A DNA stretch of 37,677 nt. It comes from Myxococcales bacterium. Lineage in GTDB: Bacteria; Myxococcota_A; Polyangia; Polyangiales; Polyangiaceae. The stretch is taken from assembly GCA_021778125.1 (NCBI GenBank), contig JAJYCT010000012.1:1-37677 (forward strand). Reading direction: 5' to 3'. A model generated the notes under the pieces. The model did not search any database and was not told the origin of the DNA. It saw nothing but the letters and a program-made list of their open reading frames with translations. The translations under genes were made by a program, and so were the position numbers. Positions within the stretch are counted from its first letter, which is position 1, and the number at the start of each line of letters is the position of its first letter. Of this stretch, positions 8,064-15,401 are shown piece by piece.

Positions 8064-8210
8064 GGCGGTCGACTACCACAGCCCGGCGAGGCGCGTGACG
8101 AGCGCACGCGGTGCGGGCCCAGGCGCGGCGTGGAGCGACGGAGACGGCCTTGCCGCCGCGGCCGTGCGCGGCACGAAGTCTGCTCCCTCCGGGGCCATGG
8201 AGAGGCCGTC

Positions 8211-8444
8211 ATGACCCACAAGACCCAGCTGAAGGACGAGCTCGAGAAGAGCGCCCAGGAGCTTCGCACGCTGCGCGATCAGATCCGCGTGCAGGCTCAC
8301 CTCGGGAAGCTCGACGCGCAGAAGAGGTGGAGAGACCTCGAGCCCCGCCTGGAGGCGACGCTCAGGCGCGCCGCCGAAGACGTCTCGGAGGCCACGAGAA
8401 AGGCCGTGAGCGAGGCCATCGAGGCCGTCAAGAAGCTCTCTTGA
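8211..8444 (+). CDS. small coiled-coil protein of unknown function
   Basis: A 77-residue, highly charged protein that looks almost wholly helical. Heptad-like spacing runs through KDELEKSAQELRTLRDQI and continues through the Arg/Glu-rich second half. It has no signal peptide, membrane segment or Cys. The ATG at 8211 is preceded by GGAGAGG, which supports translation, and codon use matches the neighbours. It stands between the divergent polyene operon and the purine genes, 39 bp upstream of the DUF6986 gene. I do not recognise a family beyond a short coiled coil; a scaffold or stress-related structural role is only a guess. Confidence 0.6.
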   Translation: MTHKTQLKDELEKSAQELRTLRDQIRVQAHLGKLDAQKRWRDLEPRLEATLRRAAEDVSEATRKAVSEAIEAVKKLS

Positions 8445-8462
8445 GTCGCGGCGGGCGGCCCG

Positions 8463-8471
8463 TAGTACGCT
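8463..8471 (+). promoter_or_regulatory. candidate -10 element of the DUF6986-puuD operon
   Basis: TAGTACGCT ends 12 nt before the ATG at 8484, with TACGCT matching TAnnnT. No Shine-Dalgarno sequence occupies the gap. Transcription would begin only a few bases before the ATG. No clear TTGACA lies 17 bp upstream. Confidence 0.4.
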
Positions 8472-8483
8472 GCGCGGCCCCGC

Positions 8484-9779
8484 ATGAAGGCGTCGCTGAC
8501 TCAGGCCGAGATCGATCGGGTCCTCGCTCCCCTTCGGACCGCGAACCTGGCGTTCTCGGCGCGCTACCCGGGCGATCGCCCCGACCGGCAGCCCATCCAC
8601 ACGGTGTACGGGGGGGCCCAGCTCTTCAAGGCCGATGCGGCGGCGAAGCTGGGCGCGCACGCGCTGCGGGCGCTCGAGCAGCACGCCCCGGACGCGGCCA
8701 CGCTGGCCCACGCCTTCGGCCTGACCGAGGAGCTTGCGGCGCAGGTCCGGCCGCGCATCGCGAGCAAGCTCGCGCGCGAGCCGGTCGAGGACCTTCGCGT
8801 CGACTTCGAGGACGGCTACGGCGTGCGCCCGGACGCCGAGGAGGACGGGCACGCGGTGGGGTGCGCGCGCGAGGCGGCGCAAGCCCACGCGCGGTCGTCG
8901 CTGCCGCCGTTCTGGGGCATACGCATCAAGCCCATGACGGAGGAGCTGCGAGCCCGCTCGGTGCGCACGCTCGATCTCTTCCTCTCCACGCTCCTCGACG
9001 CGACGGGCGGCGCGCTCCCCGCGGGCTTCGTGCTCACGCTGCCCAAGCTCCAGGTGCCCGAGCACGCCGCCGCGCTCGCGGATCTTCTCGACGTGCTCGA
9101 GCCCGGGCTCGGCCTGCCGGCCGGGGCGCTGCGCTTCGAGATCATGATCGAGCAGACGCAGGCCGTGATCGACGCGGGGGGGCGCATCGGCATCCCCGCG
9201 CTGGTCGCGGCCGCGCGCGGGCGCTGCGTCGCGGCGCACCTGGGCACGTACGACTACACCGCGAGCTGCGGCATCGCCGCGGCGCACCAGCACATGACGC
9301 ACCCCGCGTGCGACTTCGCGAAGCACTGCATGCAGGCGTCGCTGGCGGGCACGGGCATCTGGCTGAGCGACGGCGCGACCAACGTCATGCCCGTCGGCGG
9401 TCGCGAGGCGGTGCACGCCGCGTGGCGCCTGCAGGCGAGCCACGTCCGGCACTCGCTCGTCGGCGGCTTCTATCAGGGCTGGGACCTGCACCCCGCGCAG
9501 CTCGTGGCGCGCTACGCCGCCGTCTACGCGTTCTACCTCGAGGCCCTCGCCGCGGCGACGGCGCGCCTGTCGAACTTCGTGGCGAAGGCGGCCCAGGCCA
9601 CCCTCGTCGGCGAGGTGTTCGACGACGCGGCGACCGGGCAGGGGCTGCTCAACTTCTTCCTGCGCGGCCTGTCGTGCGGGGCGGTCTCCGAGGCCGAGGC
9701 GCTCGCGACGGGGCTGACGCTGGACGAGCTGCGCTCGCGCTCGTTCGTCGCGATCCTGGCCGGGCGACGGGGGCGGTGA
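8484..9779 (+). CDS. DUF6986 family CitE/HpcH-superfamily lyase
   Basis: A 431-residue protein that looks like a TIM-barrel lyase related to malate synthase, CitE and HpcH/HpaI aldolases. Visible blocks are DFEDGYG (107-113), RIKPMTEE, a strand with FEIMIEQTQ whose acidic residues fit a Mg2+ site, HLGTYDYTASCG, and a C-terminal helix region. It agrees with DUF6986 proteins, which occur beside urate and allantoin degradation genes in several high-GC bacteria. The gene is 3 bp upstream of puuD, so the two are probably one transcript. Purine breakdown ends in glyoxylate, and members of this superfamily condense or split glyoxylate-like acids, so a role at that step is a reasonable hypothesis. 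The reaction is not established here. Confidence 0.75.
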   Translation: MKASLTQAEIDRVLAPLRTANLAFSARYPGDRPDRQPIHTVYGGAQLFKADAAAKLGAHALRALEQHAPDAATLAHAFGLTEELAAQVRPRIASKLAREPVEDLRVDFEDGYGVRPDAEEDGHAVGCAREAAQAHARSSLPPFWGIRIKPMTEELRARSVRTLDLFLSTLLDATGGALPAGFVLTLPKLQVPEHAAALADLLDVLEPGLGLPAGALRFEIMIEQTQAVIDAGGRIGIPALVAAARGRCVAAHLGTYDYTASCGIAAAHQHMTHPACDFAKHCMQASLAGTGIWLSDGATNVMPVGGREAVHAAWRLQASHVRHSLVGGFYQGWDLHPAQLVARYAAVYAFYLEALAAATARLSNFVAKAAQATLVGEVFDDAATGQGLLNFFLRGLSCGAVSEAEALATGLTLDELRSRSFVAILAGRRGR

Positions 9780-9782
9780 GCC

Positions 9783-10976
9783 GTGCTCGAGGCGAACGTC
9801 CGCGAGCTGCTCGACGTCCTCGTGCGGTGGGTGCACCTGGTCGCCGGGATCATGTGGGTCGGCAACTCGCTGCTGTTCAACTGGCTCGACCGCAACCTCG
9901 AGCGCGACGGCGGGGGCGACGAGCGCCACGTCGGGCGCATCTGGCTGCTGCACTCGGGCGGCTTCTACGACGTCGAGAAGAAGTTCCTGGCCCCGAGCCA
10001 GATGCCGCGCGTGCTGCACTGGTTCAAGTGGCAGTCGTACACGACGTGGATGACCGGCGTCGCGCTGCTCACGCTGCTCTACTGGACGGGCGGCGCCTCG
10101 CTCATGATCGACCCCTCGGTGGCGCACCTCCGCCCCGGGCAGGCCGTGGCGATCGGCGTGGGCACGGTCGTGGGCGGGTGGATCGTCTACGACGGGCTGT
10201 TCCGGCTCTTCGGGCGGTTCGAGGCCGTCGCGACGGGGCTCTCGCTCGCGTTCGTCGTCGGCGTCGTCTGGGCGCTCACGCACCTGCTGAGCGGGCGCGC
10301 GGCGTTCATCCACGTCGGCGCGATGCTCGGGACGTGCATGGCCGGCAACGTCTTCGCGCACATCATCCCGTCGCAGCGCACGCTCGTGGCCGCCACGCGG
10401 GAGGGGCGCCCGCAGGACGTGGCCGTGAGCGCGCACGCCAAGCAGCGGTCGATCCACAACAACTACCTGACGTTCCCGCTGCTCTTCACGATGCTGAGCA
10501 ATCACTTCTCGGTCATCACCGGAAGCCAGTACGCGGCGCTCCTCCTGGGGGTGCTCATCGTGGGGGGGGCGCTCGTCCGGCACTGGATGAACGTCCGCTT
10601 CTCGTTCCGGGCGTGGATCCCGGCGCTCGCGGCGACCGTCGTCGCGTGCGTCGCCGCGGTGGCCGTCGTGGTCACGCGGGGCACGCCGGCGCAGGCGTCG
10701 GTCGACGGCGCGCCGGTCCCCTTCTCCAGCGTGCAGTTCATCCTGCAGCGCCGCTGCACGCCGTGTCACTCCGACGCGCCGTCGCTCGTCTCCAACCCGC
10801 CTGCGCCGGACGGCGTGCGCTTCGCCACCGCCGAGGACGTGGCGCTCTGGAAGGAGCGCATCGCGGCGCGGGCCGTCGTCACGCGCACGATGCCGCTCAA
10901 CAACCGCACCGAGATGACCGACGAGGAGCGCGACACCCTGGCGCGCTGGCTCGCGCAGGGCGCGCCCACGCGCTAG
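9783..10976 (+). CDS. puuD: urate hydroxylase PuuD (membrane cytochrome c type)
   Basis: A 397-residue membrane protein that oxidises urate to 5-hydroxyisourate. The N-terminal part has about eight or nine hydrophobic helices typical of the Urate_ox_N domain, starting VLVRWVHLVAGIMWVGNSLL and including the HNNYLTFPLLFTML block. The C-terminal soluble domain carries one c-type haem motif, CTPCH, at 325-329, and Met354-like ligands may follow (for example TMPLNNRTEM). Length fits the PuuD family. Electrons would pass to the respiratory chain and not to O2 directly as in soluble uricase. Downstream enzymes of the pathway are encoded on the minus strand at 15060-18234. The name is shared with an unrelated gamma-glutamyl hydrolase. 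Confidence 0.9.
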   Translation: MLEANVRELLDVLVRWVHLVAGIMWVGNSLLFNWLDRNLERDGGGDERHVGRIWLLHSGGFYDVEKKFLAPSQMPRVLHWFKWQSYTTWMTGVALLTLLYWTGGASLMIDPSVAHLRPGQAVAIGVGTVVGGWIVYDGLFRLFGRFEAVATGLSLAFVVGVVWALTHLLSGRAAFIHVGAMLGTCMAGNVFAHIIPSQRTLVAATREGRPQDVAVSAHAKQRSIHNNYLTFPLLFTMLSNHFSVITGSQYAALLLGVLIVGGALVRHWMNVRFSFRAWIPALAATVVACVAAVAVVVTRGTPAQASVDGAPVPFSSVQFILQRRCTPCHSDAPSLVSNPPAPDGVRFATAEDVALWKERIAARAVVTRTMPLNNRTEMTDEERDTLARWLAQGAPTR

Positions 10977-11066
10977 CGACGGGGCTCGCCGCGAGGCGCG
11001 CGCCCCGGGGCACGAGCGCCTTCGACGTTGACGGGATCGCGGCCGCCTGCGACGGTCGGCCGCCCC

Positions 11067-12737
11067 GTGAAACTCCGCGAGATCGAGCGGCTGCGCGCCG
11101 CGGCCGTCCTGATGGTCATGGTGGTCCACTGGGTCATCGACCCGCGGGACCTGCCCGAGATCGTGCGGTCGTCGGCGAGCGGCGTCGACCTGTTCTTCGT
11201 CATCTCGGGCTACGTCGTCACCCTCTCGCTGGTGCGCCTGCTCCCGCCGTTCGACGCCGACGCGTCGTTCGTGGGGGCGTGGGAGGGCAGCCGGTCGGCG
11301 CTGCAGGCCTTCTACGTCCGCCGCTTCTTCCGCATCCTGCCGGCGGCGCTGGCGGTGATGCTCCTGCACCGCGTGCTCGCCGCCACCCTGCCCGACACGT
11401 TCGGCTCGGTGGCCTCGTGGTGGCGCGAGGCCGTCGCGTTCTTCGGCGGCGTCTACAACTACGCGCGCGTCTTCCACAACGACTGGAACCTCGGCGTCTA
11501 CTGGAGCCTCGCGGTCGAGGAGCACTTCTACCTGCTCCTGCCGATGCTCTTCGTGGTCTTCCGCACCACCAACCGCCGCCTCGCGGCGTGCCTCGGCATC
11601 GCCCTCGCGTGCGTCGTCGCCCGCCACTACGCGCAGGGCGGCGGCCTCCCCGACGGAGACCTCGAGAACTACCTCAAGTTCGCCTCGCACCTGCGCTTCG
11701 ACTCGCTGATGGCGGGCGTTGCGCTCGCCCTCGTGGCCGACCGCGTGCCCGCGCCGGCGATCCTGCCGCGGTGGCTGCTGCGCTTGTTCGTGCTGCCCGC
11801 GGTGCTCGTGCTCATCGCGGGCCTCGAGGAGGCGTCTCCGCCGTTCGTGCGCACGCACGAGATGTTCGTGGCGCTCTGGGTGCTCTCGGGGCTGCTGGTC
11901 GCGTACGCCGCGCGCGACGAGGGCTACGTCCTCGCCTTCCCCGTCGTCGGCCGCGTGCTCGAGTGGATCGGCGCGCGCTCCTACGCGCTCTACCTGCTGC
12001 ACGTGAGCGTCATGCGCGTCGAGCGCGCGCTGCACAAGGTCTGGCCCGAGTACGGCAAGCTCTTTCCCGTCGAGAGCGAGTGGGGAAGCCACTGGAGGAG
12101 CACCCTGGTGCGCCTGGTGCTGGTCTTCCTCGCGGCCGAGATCTTGCACCGCGGCGTCGAGCGGCCCATGATGGCGCTCGGCAAGCGCCTGCTCGAGTCG
12201 CGGCGCGCCGGCGTCCCGCTCGTGATGCCGCGCCTGCGCGCGGCGGCCATCGCGCTCGGGGTCGCCTTCGTCGTCTTCTACTTCCGCCACCCGCTGCTGC
12301 TCGCGGTCGCCCCCCGCAACCTGGCGCGCGGCACCGCCGTCTACGTGAGCTCGCAGGAGGGCGGAAAGCCGCCGCCCACCGCGCTGACCAACGGCCAGCT
12401 CGAGGACCGGTTCGGCCTGTACACCACGCGCGAGAAGGAGCCGTGGGCGATGATCGACCTGGGGCACGTCTCGCCGATCGGCTCGATCCGGATCTACAAC
12501 CGCGAGGACGGGTTGCAGGCCGAGCCGCTGCCGCTCGAGGTGCAGATCTCCGACGACGCGGAGCACTTCCGGACGATCGCGTCGCGCGACGTCATCTTCA
12601 CGCAGGAGTGGCCCTGGCGGATCCGCGGCTCCGGCGAGCGCGCGCGGTACGTGCGGCTGCGCGTGCCGCGCGAGACGGCGCTGTGCCTGAGCGAGGTCGA
12701 GATCTTCGCGGAGCGGTGGGTGGCGCAGGTGCCGTAG
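11067..12737 (+). CDS. acyltransferase-3 (OafA-like) with C-terminal discoidin-like domain
   Basis: A 556-residue integral membrane protein. The first 350 residues are the acyltransferase-3 fold: IERLRAAAVLMVMVVHW with the conserved RxxA...H, GVDLFFVISGYV, the FxxRRFFRILP arginine motif, and WSLAVEEHFYLLLP. After the last helix (about 400-420) comes a soluble tail of about 130 residues with discoidin/F5-8-type traits (PWAMIDLGHVSPIGSIRIYN, then LPLEVQISDD and RYVRLRVPR). It probably O-acylates a cell-surface polysaccharide and may bind glycans outside the membrane. GTG 11067 was chosen because it begins the conserved KLREIERLRA block. An open frame extends 13 codons further to a TTG. The gene interrupts the purine locus. 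Confidence 0.85.
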   Translation: MKLREIERLRAAAVLMVMVVHWVIDPRDLPEIVRSSASGVDLFFVISGYVVTLSLVRLLPPFDADASFVGAWEGSRSALQAFYVRRFFRILPAALAVMLLHRVLAATLPDTFGSVASWWREAVAFFGGVYNYARVFHNDWNLGVYWSLAVEEHFYLLLPMLFVVFRTTNRRLAACLGIALACVVARHYAQGGGLPDGDLENYLKFASHLRFDSLMAGVALALVADRVPAPAILPRWLLRLFVLPAVLVLIAGLEEASPPFVRTHEMFVALWVLSGLLVAYAARDEGYVLAFPVVGRVLEWIGARSYALYLLHVSVMRVERALHKVWPEYGKLFPVESEWGSHWRSTLVRLVLVFLAAEILHRGVERPMMALGKRLLESRRAGVPLVMPRLRAAAIALGVAFVVFYFRHPLLLAVAPRNLARGTAVYVSSQEGGKPPPTALTNGQLEDRFGLYTTREKEPWAMIDLGHVSPIGSIRIYNREDGLQAEPLPLEVQISDDAEHFRTIASRDVIFTQEWPWRIRGSGERARYVRLRVPRETALCLSEVEIFAERWVAQVP

Positions 12738-12928
12738 CGATCCGCGGGTCGTGCCGGCCGAGGGTTCACTCGAGCTCGCCCCGGGTGAGCGTGCGCCCGC
12801 TTCGTCCAGATCGGCGCTGGCGAAGCCGCGCCCGAGCCCGGTGGCCTTGCTCCGTCTGCGCGTCGCGGCGTCAATCCGGATTGGATCGCCGGCCCCCTCG
12901 TCCAATACGCTGGGGCCGGAGGCAACCC

Positions 12929-15013
12929 ATGCGGTCACCCCGTCTCGCGGCGATGCTCCTGGCGACGGCGCTGTCCGTCGCGTCCCTGGTGTCGCTCGGC
13001 GCCTGCGGGTCCGACAACGCGACGACCGGCGGAGGCGCAACGGACGCGGCTTCGCAGGACGGCACCGAGCCGTCGCTCGAGGGGGGCTCCCCGGACGCGA
13101 CCTCGCCGTCCGACGCCGGCGCGAGCGACGCGGGCGACGCGCGCGTCGACGGCGACGCGGCGACCGACGGCGCGGCGACCGACTCGTCGGTCCACCCCGG
13201 CGATGCGGCCGCCGACGCGCCCGTCACGCCCGACGGCGCCGCCGACGCCTCCCCGTCCGACGCCGGTCCCGACGGCGCCGACGCCGCGGCCGCCCCCGGC
13301 TGCACCCTCGACGGCTGGTGCTGGAGCAACCCGCCGTACGGCGGTGGCCTGCCCTCCAGCAACTACTATGGCGTGAGCGGCACGGGTCCGAGCGACGCGT
13401 GGATCGTGGGCATCAGCGGCGTGATCCTGCACTGGGACGGCGCCGCGTGGTCGCTGTCGACCACCCTCAGCGGCGGCGCCGCCCTCGTCGGCGTGTGGGC
13501 CGACACGCCGACCGACGCCTGGGCGGTCGGGACCAGCGGGACGATCGTGCACTGGAACGGCACGAGCTGGTCGCCGTCGACGAGCGGCGTCACCACGAAC
13601 CTCGAGGCGGTCTGGGGCGCCGGCGCGGGCGACGTGTGGGCCGTGGGCGACAGCGGCACGATCCTGCACTGGGACGGGAGCGCCTGGACGAAGGTCTCGA
13701 GCGGCGGCCTGACCGGGATCTTCACCAGCGTGTGGGGCAGCGCGACCGACGACGTGTGGATCGTCGCCGGCGGCACCAACGTGCTGCACTGGGACGGCAC
13801 GTCGTGGACGGCCACGAGCATCGGCGGCCTGGGGTGGCTGAACGGCAACCTCCGCGCGATCTGGGGCAGCAGCAGCTCCGACGTCTGGGCGTCGGGCTAC
13901 TCCGGATCGTTCGCGCACTGGGACGGCGCGAGCTGGACGGTCGTGCAGAACGTGACCGGCAACGACGTGTACGCGCTCTCGGGGACCGGCTCCGGCGACA
14001 TCTGGGCCGTGGGCCCGCCGCCGTTCGGCGTCGGCAACCTGGCCACGATCCTGCACTACGACGGCACCGCGTGGACGTCGGTTCCGAGCGGGACCGACAA
14101 CACACTCTGGGGCGTGTGGGCCTCGGGCAGCGGCGACGTGTGGGCGGTCGGCAACTCGGCGACGCTCCTGCACTGGGACGGCGGCAACTGGCTCGACTGG
14201 GCGCCCCCGAGCGGCAACTTCACCGGCGTGTGGTCCTACGACGCGGCCGACGCATGGGCCGTCGGCGGCGCGACGTTCGCGCACCTGCGCGGCAGCGAGT
14301 GGGGCTCGGTCGTGCCGACCAGCTCGTTCGATCCCACTGCCGTGTGGGGCAGCGCGCCGACCGACGTCTGGGCGGTCGGCTACAACGGCGACACGCAGCA
14401 CTGGGACGGCACCGGCTGGACCGACACGCCGACCGGCGCCGGCACGCTCGAGGTCCTTTACGGCGTGTGGGGCAGCGGCTCGAGCGACGTCTGGGCGGTC
14501 GGAAGCTACAGCGCCTTCAGCCAGGTCGAGCACTGGAGCGGCTCGGGGTGGACCGCGACGATGGTCGCCTCATCGTCGCAGCCACTCTCCGCGGTGTGGG
14601 GCAGCGCCGCCGGCGACGTCTGGGCCGTCGGCTACGGCGGGCTCGTCGAGCACCTGACCGGTGGCACGTGGGGGCCGGTCCCCAGCGGCACGACGGTCAA
14701 CCTGAACGGCGTCTCCGGCAGCGGCCCGTCCGACGTGTGGGCCGTCGGCGCGTCGGGGACCCTCCTGCACTGGAACGGCTTCTCGTGGTCGCCGCCCTAC
14801 GCGAGCGGGACGACCGACGATCTGAGCGCCGTCTGGGTGCGCGAGACCGGCGACGCGTGGGCGGTCGGCGCGGCGGGCACGATCCTGCACTGGAACGGCG
14901 CCGCGTGGGGGCCGCAGGCCAGCGGGACGACCCAGGCGCTCGCGGGCGTCCGGGGGGACGCGACGGACGTGTGGGCGGTGGGCGCGGCGGGCACGATCCT
15001 GCACCACCCGTGA
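12929..15013 (+). CDS. lipoprotein with 14 propeller-like WAVG/LHWDG repeats
   Basis: A 694-residue lipoprotein. The signal peptide ends in SLGACGSD with lipidated Cys at about residue 26. Residues 27-125 are a linker of Asp, Ala, Gly, Ser and Pro. After PGCTLDGWCW come 14 repeats of roughly 40 residues with the core DVWAVGxxGTILHWDGxxW. Such repeats form blades of a beta-propeller, so the protein may be one large or two seven-bladed propellers displayed on the outer membrane. GGAGG at 12918-12922 supports the ATG at 12929, and TACGCT at 12906-12911 is a possible -10. There is no catalytic motif. Adhesion or surface sensing is a guess. The repeats are nearly identical in places, a sign of internal duplication. 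Confidence 0.88.
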   Translation: MRSPRLAAMLLATALSVASLVSLGACGSDNATTGGGATDAASQDGTEPSLEGGSPDATSPSDAGASDAGDARVDGDAATDGAATDSSVHPGDAAADAPVTPDGAADASPSDAGPDGADAAAAPGCTLDGWCWSNPPYGGGLPSSNYYGVSGTGPSDAWIVGISGVILHWDGAAWSLSTTLSGGAALVGVWADTPTDAWAVGTSGTIVHWNGTSWSPSTSGVTTNLEAVWGAGAGDVWAVGDSGTILHWDGSAWTKVSSGGLTGIFTSVWGSATDDVWIVAGGTNVLHWDGTSWTATSIGGLGWLNGNLRAIWGSSSSDVWASGYSGSFAHWDGASWTVVQNVTGNDVYALSGTGSGDIWAVGPPPFGVGNLATILHYDGTAWTSVPSGTDNTLWGVWASGSGDVWAVGNSATLLHWDGGNWLDWAPPSGNFTGVWSYDAADAWAVGGATFAHLRGSEWGSVVPTSSFDPTAVWGSAPTDVWAVGYNGDTQHWDGTGWTDTPTGAGTLEVLYGVWGSGSSDVWAVGSYSAFSQVEHWSGSGWTATMVASSSQPLSAVWGSAAGDVWAVGYGGLVEHLTGGTWGPVPSGTTVNLNGVSGSGPSDVWAVGASGTLLHWNGFSWSPPYASGTTDDLSAVWVRETGDAWAVGAAGTILHWNGAAWGPQASGTTQALAGVRGDATDVWAVGAAGTILHHP

Positions 15014-15014
15014 G

Positions 15015-15059
15015 GCGCGGGCTCGCGGAGCGGTCGAGCCGCCGGCGCCGCGCCCGCGC
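15015..15059. terminator. inverted repeat between convergent genes, possible terminator
   Basis: GCGCGGGC at 15015-15022 is matched by GCCCGCGC at 15052-15059, with a 29-nt GC-rich loop that can pair internally. It fills the 46-bp gap between the propeller lipoprotein stop and the uraH stop, where a bidirectional terminator would be useful. There is no T-run, so intrinsic termination is uncertain. Confidence 0.35.
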
Positions 15060-15401
15060 TCAGCTCCCCCGGTACGTCGAGTACCCGAAGGGGCTGACGA
15101 GCAGCGGGACGTGGAGGTGCGCCCGACCCGCCGGCACCACGAACTCCACCGTGACCTCGCGCCAGAACGGCTCGATCCCCTGCGCCCGGAAGTAGGCGCC
15201 GACGTCGAAGGTGAGGCGGTAGGCGCCGGGGCGCAGGTCCCCGGCGGGCAGCAGCGTCTTCACGCGTCCGTCGTCGTCGGTCGCGCCCTGCCCCACGGAG
15301 GTCCAGCCGGCGCCCTCCTCGCGCTCGAGCGTCACCGCGACCCCCGCGGCCGGGGTGCCGCGGGCCGTGTCGAGCACGTGGGTGGTGATGGGGCTGGTCA
15401 T
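15060..15401 (-). CDS. uraH: 5-hydroxyisourate hydrolase (transthyretin-like)
   Basis: A 113-residue enzyme that hydrolyses 5-hydroxyisourate, the product of PuuD, to OHCU. It has the family opening with ITTHVLDTARG (His8), a GRVKTLL block carrying the active-site Arg, AHLHVPLLVSPFGYS, and the invariant C-terminal YRGS at 110-113. Length is typical of bacterial HIU hydrolases. No signal peptide is present, so it acts in the cytoplasm. The ATG at 15401 overlaps the stop of the bifunctional gene upstream by 4 bp. It is the last gene of the allB operon. Confidence 0.95.
   Translation of the reverse strand: MTSPITTHVLDTARGTPAAGVAVTLEREEGAGWTSVGQGATDDDGRVKTLLPAGDLRPGAYRLTFDVGAYFRAQGIEPFWREVTVEFVVPAGRAHLHVPLLVSPFGYSTYRGS

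Noticed and set aside
9783-10976. Gamma-glutamyl-GABA hydrolase (also called PuuD)
   Set aside because: The protein is a multi-helix membrane protein with a CxxCH haem motif, so the name refers to urate hydroxylase.
8111-12928. Plus-strand open frame running upstream from the propeller lipoprotein
   Set aside because: It is the out-of-frame reading of real genes and is Arg/Pro-rich. The real start is the ATG at 12929 with a Shine-Dalgarno sequence and a signal peptide.
8073-13040. Very long open frame on the minus strand (about 1650 codons)
   Set aside because: It is antisense to the DUF6986, puuD and acyltransferase genes, is rich in Arg/Ala/His/Asp without motifs, and arises from the lack of stops in GC-rich DNA.
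13381-15010. Tandem DNA repeats
   Set aside because: They are explained by the protein blades of the propeller lipoprotein; there is no array of identical direct repeats with spacers.
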